Assembly (NCBI RefSeq): GCF_020966635.1
Contig: NZ_JAJKFQ010000029.1
Span: forward strand, 522,930-586,929
DNA: 64,000 bases
From: Stieleria sp. JC731
GTDB lineage: Bacteria; Planctomycetota; Planctomycetia; Pirellulales; Pirellulaceae
Direction of reading: 5' to 3'
This document shows, piece after piece, positions 57,798-64,000 of the stretch (the first letter of the stretch is position 1; the number at the start of each line of letters is the position of its first letter). The notes under the pieces were generated by a model. It had not been told where the DNA came from. It ran no database searches and saw only the letters and a program-made list of their open reading frames with translations. The translations under genes were made by a program, and so were the position numbers.

Positions 57798-58967
57798 ATG
57801 GCAGCAAACTCAACGGGCAAATCGTCCTCCAATGGCAGAGCCACCAAGGGAACAAAAAAAAAGAAATCGACTCGGAAACGCCGCCTCGCATCGGATGGCG
57901 ACATCGCCCCGAAATTGACGACTGACGGTGTCGAAACCCACGTCGTCGGCGAAGCGACGAAAGCGGCCCAAGAGAGCAAAATCTCTGCTGTCCGTGACAT
58001 GATCGAAAAAACACCGCCTCACGATGTCCATACCTTGGCAAAGACGCTTGAGGTCATCATCGAGGGAGCTTCTCCCGAAGACGCAGCTGTGTTGCGAAGC
58101 GCGCTGCTGAAGCGATCCCCCGGCCCCGCCGGTCGAGGACGCGTCAGTGCGGACGATCAACTCTCCAGCGGTTGGCGCGACGGTGCTTATCCTTATCGCA
58201 ACCTGATGTCGCGAAAGAATTATGAAAAGCAAAAATACCAGCTTCAGGTCGAACTGCTGAAGCTTCAAGCTTGGGTGAAGGATCGCGGCGAGAAAGTTGT
58301 CTTGTTGTTCGAAGGTCGCGATGCGGCTGGCAAAGGGGGAACAATCAAACGGTTCATGGAACACCTCAACCCTCGGGGTGCCCGGGTTGTCGCGCTTGAA
58401 AAGCCCAGTGAAATCGAGCGAGGGCAATGGTACTTCCAGAGGTATGTCGAACACCTTCCGACTGCTGGCGAAATCGTCATGTTTGACCGCAGTTGGTACA
58501 ACCGAGCCGGTGTCGAAAGGGTCATGGGGTTCTGCAGCAACGACGAGTACGAGGAATTCATGCGGCAAGTCCCCGACTTTGAACGCAACCTCGTTCGCAG
58601 TGGTATTCGCTTAATCAAGTTCTGGTTCTCGGTCAGCCAAAAAGAACAGCGTCGGCGTTTCAAAGAACGCGAAGTCCATCCGCTGAAACAATGGAAACTT
58701 TCCCCCGTCGACATGGCGTCGCTTGATAAATGGGACGACTACACACGAGCGAAAGAGGCGATGTTCTTCTATTCGGACACCTATGACGCCCCTTGGACCG
58801 TCGTCAAATCCGATTGCAAAAAACGGGCTCGCCTGAATGCCATGCGTTTCGTTCTAGGATCGGTCCCCTATAAAAATCGTGACATGTCCAGCATCGGAAT
58901 GGTTGATCCATTGCTAGTTGGTCGAGCTAACCTTGTGCAGTCATCACGCTCTGGCGATAACGCCTAG
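57798..58967 (+). CDS. ppk2: Polyphosphate kinase 2 with basic N-terminal extension
   Basis: 389-residue PPK2-type kinase that transfers phosphate between polyphosphate and nucleotides. Kinase domain from about 130: Walker A 'FEGRDAAGKGGTIKRF' (near 171), 'HLNPRGARVVALEKPSE', Walker B 'MFDRSWYNRAGVERVMGFC' in segments, 'LIKFWFSVSQKEQRRRF' and the lid 'PLKQWKLSPVDMASLDKW'. It is a single-domain member. The first 60 residues are Lys/Arg/Ser-rich ('GTKKKKSTRKRRL') with a further 70-residue linker that is not part of the domain; it could bind polyphosphate or nucleic acid. ATG 57798 is chosen over GTG 57705. Confidence 0.92.
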   Translation: MAANSTGKSSSNGRATKGTKKKKSTRKRRLASDGDIAPKLTTDGVETHVVGEATKAAQESKISAVRDMIEKTPPHDVHTLAKTLEVIIEGASPEDAAVLRSALLKRSPGPAGRGRVSADDQLSSGWRDGAYPYRNLMSRKNYEKQKYQLQVELLKLQAWVKDRGEKVVLLFEGRDAAGKGGTIKRFMEHLNPRGARVVALEKPSEIERGQWYFQRYVEHLPTAGEIVMFDRSWYNRAGVERVMGFCSNDEYEEFMRQVPDFERNLVRSGIRLIKFWFSVSQKEQRRRFKEREVHPLKQWKLSPVDMASLDKWDDYTRAKEAMFFYSDTYDAPWTVVKSDCKKRARLNAMRFVLGSVPYKNRDMSSIGMVDPLLVGRANLVQSSRSGDNA

Positions 58968-59021
58968 CCGATCAAGTTCGACCAGTTTCAATCCACGCAA
59001 CCAGACGTTTCGTCATTCATC

Positions 59022-59372
59022 ATGTCGATAGCCAACCCTTTCGATGCACCGATCGAAAGCGAACTGAAATTCGATTCAAAGCCCTCTTCGATTACGATTA
59101 AAAAGGTCGATGTTCTATCGGCCGGAAAAATCGGCGCGATCCTCTATGGAGTCACAGGCTTAATCACAGCCGCCTTTATGGTTATGTTCGCGCTCGTCGG
59201 AAGCATCGGAAACGGCGACATTGCCATTGGCTTGGTCGTCGCATTGGTCATGGGAGTCATCATTCCTGTCGGCACGGTCATTAGTGGCTTCATGGGCGGC
59301 GTCATCTTTGGTTTTCTCTATAACGTCTGCGCGTCCATCGTCGGTGGACTTCAGTTCGAGATCGACAGTTAG
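59022..59372 (+). CDS. Small DUF3566-like membrane protein
   Basis: 116 residues. N-terminal 'SSITIKKVDVLSAGKIGAIL' precedes two or three membrane segments (about 40-62, 66-82, 86-108) rich in Gly and Val. The pattern (I-K-K-V-D-V-x-S-x-G-K-I, then hydrophobic hairpins) resembles DUF3566-type proteins. Function unknown. It stands 54 bp after ppk2 on the same strand and may be co-transcribed. Confidence 0.7.
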   Translation: MSIANPFDAPIESELKFDSKPSSITIKKVDVLSAGKIGAILYGVTGLITAAFMVMFALVGSIGNGDIAIGLVVALVMGVIIPVGTVISGFMGGVIFGFLYNVCASIVGGLQFEIDS

Positions 59373-59610
59373 AGTCATCTGAATCGATTCGGCGTCAGGC
59401 CTGATTCAATCCTCTCCGCACACGTGCCAGCTGTGACATCACCTACCGTGCTTTCACCAAATGCGCGAGTGTCGCCAACCGCGATTGATCAAACGGACAG
59501 GACGGCTTGAGCGTCTGTATATAAGAAGCCTGTCGCCGGATACACCGATCCGTCGATCGGTTACCATGGGCTTGTTCTTCCTGTGACATGTCCCAACCAC
59601 CGCAGTCTTG

Positions 59611-61227
59611 ATGCCCAACCGACGTGAACTGCTTGCCTTGCTTGCCGGCGTCCCACTGGCCAATTTGGTCGGTTGCAATTGGGGATCGAGTCCGATCGAA
59701 GGCGAACTGCTTAGCCCATCATTCGAAACGATGCACCGGTTTCGTGACGGCTGGCGGCCGCCTGCACCGACGGGATCGCCTGAACGAATAAGCGTCACGA
59801 TTATCGGCGGTGGAATCGCGGGACTTTCGGCGGCTTGGCAATTGCAACGTAGTGGAATTGACGACTTTGTGATCTTAGAACTCGATTCACAAATCGGTGG
59901 CACGGCTCGCTTTGGTGAACACGATGGCTTTCGGTATCCATGGGCTGCACACTACGTCCCCGTCCCTACCAAGGAAAACCGTCGGCTAATCGAGCTGTTC
60001 AAGGAAATGGGGATCGTCACCGGCGAGACTGAGGACGGCAATCCAATTGTTTCAGAAACGGTTCTGTGCCGTGATCCACAAGAACGCGTCTTTGTTGACG
60101 ACCATTGGATCTATGGCCTTTACCCTGCTGCGGCACCTTCGGACGAAGACAAGCAACAACTCGAACGCTTTCGTCAACAGATGCGCGACTTCGCAAACCG
60201 ACGAGATGATCAGGGTAGACGGTTGTTTGCGATTCCCATGGCATCAGGCTCCGACAATCCCTTTGTTCGCAAACTTGATGAAATCTCGATGGCCGAGTGG
60301 ATGAATCGCCAATCGTTCACATCGCCCTCCCTGCGTTGGCTGGTCGACTATGGTTGCCGTGATGACTATGGCTTGCTCGCCGAACAAACCAGTGCTTGGG
60401 CCGGGATCTTTTACTTCGCATCCCGTTGGCAAAGTGGTGCCGATGAATCGCAAGAAGTCATGACATGGCCGGAAGGCAACGGCCGAATTGTTGAATTCCT
60501 TAGTCGTCAGTTCTCCGACCGTATTCGCCTAGGCAATGTTGTCACACGAGTTCACTCGGATCCTCGATCAGGATTGCACACACAAGTTTTTGATTCGGCA
60601 AAGTCAGAAACACTTGAGATCGTTTCCAACGACGTGATCTTTGCAGCCCCTCAATTTGTGGCCAAACGCTTGGTTGACGGTTTCGAACAAGCCGGACGCG
60701 ACGTTTCCGGATTTCAGTACGGCAGCTGGATCGTCGCCAACGTGTCCTTGAATGGCCGCCCCGCGGAACAGAATACCGCGATGTGCTGGGACAACGTGAT
60801 CGCCGAAAGCCCCGCGTTGGGATATGTCACATCAACTCACCAGCAAGGGATCGACCATGGTCCGACGGTATTGACTTGGTACCGGCCACTGACCGATCTC
60901 GATCCAAGGATCTCACGCGCCGAACTGATGCGGCTCACTTGGGATGACTGGTCACGGGTGATCGTTTCCGATCTGCAGAAGGCCCATCCGGGAATCCGAA
61001 AGCTAATCAAACGCATCGATGTGATGCGTTGGGGCCACGCGATGATTCAGCCTCGCACGGGATTTATCTGGGGCGGAGCACGCGAAAAGGCCTCGCAATC
61101 CATCAATCGAATCCACTTTGCCGCAAGTGACCTTAGTGGCGTTGCGTTGATGGAGGAGGCATTCGACCGAGGCACAAGGGCTGCCGACCGTGTCGTGGAT
61201 CTTGCTGGGCAGATAGCTGCGAGCTAG
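59611..61227 (+). CDS. FAD-dependent amine-oxidase/protoporphyrinogen-oxidase-like protein
   Basis: 538-residue flavoprotein. 'VTIIGGGIAGLSAAWQLQRS' (about 51-70) is the GxGxxG dinucleotide-binding motif, followed by 'FVILELDSQIGGTARFG' and 'YPWAAHYVPVP', as in the NAD(P)-binding Rossmann group of amine oxidases. The N-terminus reads 'PNRRELLALLAGVPLANLVG' then Cys: a twin-Arg plus lipobox-like signal, so the protein may be exported folded and lipidated. C-terminal 'IHFAASDLSGVALMEEAFDR' is the FAD-binding end. Substrate unknown. Start is ATG 59611 (TTG directly before it). About 240 bp upstream hold no gene. Confidence 0.83.
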   Translation: MPNRRELLALLAGVPLANLVGCNWGSSPIEGELLSPSFETMHRFRDGWRPPAPTGSPERISVTIIGGGIAGLSAAWQLQRSGIDDFVILELDSQIGGTARFGEHDGFRYPWAAHYVPVPTKENRRLIELFKEMGIVTGETEDGNPIVSETVLCRDPQERVFVDDHWIYGLYPAAAPSDEDKQQLERFRQQMRDFANRRDDQGRRLFAIPMASGSDNPFVRKLDEISMAEWMNRQSFTSPSLRWLVDYGCRDDYGLLAEQTSAWAGIFYFASRWQSGADESQEVMTWPEGNGRIVEFLSRQFSDRIRLGNVVTRVHSDPRSGLHTQVFDSAKSETLEIVSNDVIFAAPQFVAKRLVDGFEQAGRDVSGFQYGSWIVANVSLNGRPAEQNTAMCWDNVIAESPALGYVTSTHQQGIDHGPTVLTWYRPLTDLDPRISRAELMRLTWDDWSRVIVSDLQKAHPGIRKLIKRIDVMRWGHAMIQPRTGFIWGGAREKASQSINRIHFAASDLSGVALMEEAFDRGTRAADRVVDLAGQIAAS

Positions 61228-61326
61228 CGTTATCGATTCAACGCCGGTTGTAATCGAAAGAATGACGCGGATAAACTGCCTCACGAAACGATTCTCATCA
61301 GCCTATCACGCCGAGTAAGTCGAAGA

Positions 61327-61869
61327 ATGGATAGCAGACTAATCTTGATGAGGCACGCCAAAAGCGATCACGGAGACCCGACGATCTCCGACCATCAACG
61401 TCCGCTGAACCGGCGTGGCCGAGGCGACTCTCCGCGCATGGCCCAATGGCTTGCCGCAGAAAATCTAACGCCTGATATCGTGCTCAGTTCGACCAGCCAG
61501 CGTACTCGGGAAACCCTGGAATTGATGCTGCCGCTCTTTGAAACCGAACCCGAAATTCGGTTCTGCGACAGCCTGTATCTCAGCAGCCCCGAATCGATCC
61601 TGTGGACGATCAGTACGGAACATTGCGGCAAATCACGCGTCCTTGTTCTCGGTCACAATCCGGGTATGAGCATGGTTTCGTCAGTGCTATCGGGCAAAGT
61701 GATCGAAATGCCAACGGCCGCAATCGCGGTGCTTTCGCCGCAGCGGCCTCGATCACAAACGCCGCCGACGCAACACTGGCTGGACGAAATCAATCCGCGA
61801 ACCGCCTGTGAATTGGCGAGTTACATGTATCCCAAAGGGCTGGATTGCCAAGGAGAGACCACGGACTGA
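61327..61869 (+). CDS. SixA-like histidine phosphatase
   Basis: 180-residue histidine-phosphatase-superfamily protein. 'LILMRHAKSDHGDP' holds the catalytic R-H-A of SixA types (His10). 'RPLNRRGRGDSPRMAQWLA' and 'DIVLSSTSQRTRETLELML' supply the phosphate-binding Arg residues, and 'RVLVLGHNPGMSMVSSVLSG' the second catalytic His. SixA dephosphorylates phospho-His on HPt domains in E. coli; the target here is unknown. Its 3' end precedes the metallophosphoesterase ATG by 17 bp, and an in-frame TTG for that gene lies inside it. Confidence 0.9.
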   Translation: MDSRLILMRHAKSDHGDPTISDHQRPLNRRGRGDSPRMAQWLAAENLTPDIVLSSTSQRTRETLELMLPLFETEPEIRFCDSLYLSSPESILWTISTEHCGKSRVLVLGHNPGMSMVSSVLSGKVIEMPTAAIAVLSPQRPRSQTPPTQHWLDEINPRTACELASYMYPKGLDCQGETTD

Positions 61870-61886
61870 ATCCGTTGGTTGAATGG

Positions 61887-63056
61887 ATGAGTGGACCATG
61901 GAATCTATTGCTGCTCTTGCTAATCGTGATCGGCCATGGTGGGTTGCACATCGCGATCTATAACCGAGTCAATGCGTTCGGCTGGCGAAGAAAAACCATC
62001 AAAACATGGGTCAAAGTGTTCTTCGTCAACACATTTGCGATCCCCACGCTGATTTTGGTGACCGAACACAAAACGCTCAATTCCATCATTCGAGGCAACA
62101 ATGACTGGCGAGAATTGTCAGCATTGGCGCTCGCCTATTTTGGAATCTGCCTCGGCACATGGGTCTTCTTTGGTCTGCCGTGGCTGGCTTGGCGTCCGAT
62201 CCTTGGCGTGGAATGGGCACCCGCTAAAAGGCGACGCAAAGTTGTCAACGTCGCTCAAGCGACAACCACTCCGCTGATGCTCACCCCCAAAGCTCAGTTC
62301 GAATCACAGCTACCGCTGAACCAGCTTCTCGAACTTTCGATCGAGGAAATCGAGCTACCAGTTCCGGGGCTACCTCCGAAGTTAGATGGCTATCGAATCG
62401 CGCACTTAAGCGATATCCATCTGACCGGCGAAATCCACGCCGACTACGCCAAATACGTCGTCAACCAGGCCACCCGAGCTCGGCCGGACATGTTTGCACT
62501 CACGGGCGATATCATCGATTCCCAGCCGTGCATCGACTGGCTGTTTGATATTTTCTCTCCCGCGCACGCCCCCGACGGCTGCTTTTTTATCCTCGGAAAC
62601 CACGATACCCGCGTGGTGGATTCCTGGGAGACACGCCGAGCGATGGACCGAGCGGGATGGATCGACCTGGGTTCTCAGACAACGCAACGAAACCTTCGCG
62701 GAGTCCCTTCGCTTGTGATCGGGAACGAATACCCGTGGTTTGAACGGCCCAAGCTGCCCGATTGCGATGTGGAATTCCGACTCCTACTCAGCCACAGCCC
62801 AGACCAGATTTGGTGGGCACGACGCCAGGGCATTCATTTGATGCTCGCCGGGCACACGCACGGCGGGCAAGGGCGACTTCCTGTGGTTGGCCCAATTTTG
62901 AGCCCCAGTTTTCATGGCAGCCGGTTCGCGTCGGGCAGTTTCTACAAAGCCCCGACAACTTTGCAGGTCTCCCGAGGCCTTGGCGGCGTCCATTTGGTGC
63001 GGATCAATTGCCGTCCGGAGCTATCGATCCTGACCTTGCGCAGCAAATCTGCCTGA
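61887..63056 (+). CDS. Membrane-linked metallophosphoesterase
   Basis: 389-residue calcineurin-like phosphoesterase. Residues 6-25, 48-62 and about 78-105 are hydrophobic, giving an N-terminal membrane domain of roughly three segments. The catalytic part has 'IAHLSDIHLTGEIHADYA', 'FALTGDIIDSQPCIDWLF', 'FFILGNHDTRVVD', 'LLLSHSPDQIWWARRQG' and 'LMLAGHTHGGQGRLP', the full set of metal ligands. Related to YkuE-type enzymes; some act on UDP-diacylglucosamine or phospholipids, which cannot be decided here. ATG 61887 is chosen; a TTG start at 61845 would overlap the SixA gene. Followed by the rRNA leader. Confidence 0.9.
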   Translation: MSGPWNLLLLLLIVIGHGGLHIAIYNRVNAFGWRRKTIKTWVKVFFVNTFAIPTLILVTEHKTLNSIIRGNNDWRELSALALAYFGICLGTWVFFGLPWLAWRPILGVEWAPAKRRRKVVNVAQATTTPLMLTPKAQFESQLPLNQLLELSIEEIELPVPGLPPKLDGYRIAHLSDIHLTGEIHADYAKYVVNQATRARPDMFALTGDIIDSQPCIDWLFDIFSPAHAPDGCFFILGNHDTRVVDSWETRRAMDRAGWIDLGSQTTQRNLRGVPSLVIGNEYPWFERPKLPDCDVEFRLLLSHSPDQIWWARRQGIHLMLAGHTHGGQGRLPVVGPILSPSFHGSRFASGSFYKAPTTLQVSRGLGGVHLVRINCRPELSILTLRSKSA

Positions 63057-63903
63057 ATCCTGCCCCAGGATCGGACCAACCTGGTTCGATGGATCTGCCC
63101 GCCAGAGTGGGCTGACAGCAGTTCACAGCGCCCGGAACATCCGCGCGGTCGAATTTCTTGAGCCGCGATCGACAGATTTCGCGGCGACCAGACTGAGATG
63201 TTTCACGGGCCGGTCCGCCGGTTTCTGAAAGAATCCGGCAGTCATTTCGCCCAGTGTTCGGAACTCTGAAAACGCAGAAAACGGGCGTTTTCCCGGCCCA
63301 AATCGACGTGGACACTTTGGTTCTTCATGGTCAAACCGCTCTGAGGCAGGAAAAAACTGCGATTCGGCTGAAGTCGGGGGCATCCGACCGGGGACAGACC
63401 CCGGGATCAGAATTCGGAGCTTGGCTGAGAGGGTTCTTTAGGGTGTTTCACGTGTGAAACGCCAAAAACACGGGTGAACAGGCCAAGATGCCTGAACATC
63501 TGCAAATTAAATCTGCGTGCCAAAAAGCCTTGTTTTCACGGGAAAAACGACATTTCGGAGGCCAAGTTAACTCGCCGTGAACAAATAATTCATACTTTTC
63601 CCTCAACGGCCGTTGACCGTTGGCCGATCCTCAGCAACAATCCCGCTCATCGTTCGAGAGACGTCGCCGACAACCAAACGCGACGCGAACACGAGCGAAA
63701 CCGATCATTGACAATTTGGTGGTGAAACTTCTGTTGAGTTCAGATATTGAGATCGCTTTTGAGCGATCAGAGCTCGTCTCTGGTTGATCAAAACAATGGC
63801 GAATTGTGGGCCGGCTAACCGACCGGCCCGCCAGCGAAAGCTCTCGGTTTTAAACTTGATTTCTCCAGCTGAATCCTTCGGGTTTTAGTTGTGAATCGAT
63901 ACA
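63057..63903 (+). promoter_or_regulatory. Gene-free rRNA upstream region with several hairpins
   Basis: 847 bp with no supported gene. Visible structures: GAAAACG/CGTTTTC (63277-63283 with 63286-63292), GATCGCT/AGCGATC (63751-63757 with 63762-63768) and GGGCCGG/CCGGCCC (63808-63814 with 63823-63829). A perfect TTGACA lies at 63708-63713, but no convincing -10 follows at 16-18 bp. TTGACC-N17-AACAAT near 63615 is an alternative. Expected to carry the rRNA promoters and a processed leader; boxA was not recognised. Confidence 0.45.
63445..63460. promoter_or_regulatory. 16-bp palindrome resembling a ParB (parS) site
   Basis: GTTTCACGTGTGAAAC is a palindrome that matches the core of the common bacterial parS consensus (GTTTCACGTGAAAC) except for two extra central bases. 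The spacing change makes ParB binding doubtful; it might serve another dimeric regulator in front of the rRNA operon. Confidence 0.25.

Positions 63904-64000
<97 letters not shown>

Noticed and set aside
63708..63736. rRNA promoter from the perfect TTGACA at 63708
   Set aside because: No acceptable -10 hexamer at 16-18 bp, so it is mentioned only as a candidate in the leader entry.

Overview
The window comes from a planctomycete of the Pirellulaceae type (Rhodopirellula and relatives). The evidence is the first 97 nt of a 16S rRNA at the right end with the planctomycete 5' signature, a DUF1559 prepilin-like protein, a sulfatase and a sialate O-acetylesterase, a DUF6807/PmoA-like protein, a solitary BON-domain protein, a PqqD-like/M50/HlyD fusion, and many GTG starts and weak Shine-Dalgarno sites. 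It looks chromosomal: no transposase, phage gene, CRISPR array or tRNA was recognised.

Layout. 1-4 kb: start of proA (cut by the window edge), a YmdB-type phosphodiesterase, a tiny BON protein, then a gene-poor stretch with a candidate terminator-ended small RNA and a 131-bp inverted-repeat element, then a stand-alone hot-dog/PKS-dehydratase-like protein. 4-11 kb: a GT2-like glycosyltransferase, an unusual Rossmann plus ART-like/DUF2971-like protein, a sulfatase, a Na/Ca-exchanger-type antiporter, a creatininase-family hydrolase and a DUF3467 protein. 11.6-17.2 kb: a three-gene minus-strand unit, GAF-GAF-HlyD, then HlyD, then PqqD-like/M50 site-2-protease/HlyD. This is the best candidate for a poorly described system in the window. 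17.4-22.3 kb: a planctomycete-type 'RTFHGG' protein, a DinB-like protein, and a four-gene minor pseudopilin operon in the order FimT-PilW-PilV-PilX, whose PilW-like member carries a phage-fibre-like beta-sandwich.

22.6-35 kb: the SbcCD-like YhaN/YhaO pair (YhaN with a long acidic Pro/Glu tail), a membrane TPR protein, clpC with a clear terminator, a NUDIX hydrolase, truB, a nested palindromic repeat array of about 0.6 kb, and the DUF6807 protein. 35-47 kb: an AAA+/Fis regulator with an altered GAFTGA loop, fabI, then a long co-directional run: thioredoxin-like, prenyltransferase-repeat protein, M28 peptidase/glutaminyl cyclase-like, small membrane protein, BatA-type protein and VWA protein. 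47-64 kb: apt, purF, proB with a DUF1559 prepilin 4 bp behind it, a radical SAM protein, an amidohydrolase, a 3-methyladenine DNA glycosylase overlapping a PIG-L deacetylase on the opposite strand, a sialate O-acetylesterase, ppk2, a small membrane protein, a FAD amine-oxidase-like protein, a SixA-like phosphatase, a membrane metallophosphoesterase, and a leader of about 0.85 kb in front of the 16S rRNA.

All calls rest on reading the translations and DNA by eye; no database search was run. Starts were moved from the longest frame to internal ATGs where the family length, a Shine-Dalgarno site or an ATGA overlap favoured it.
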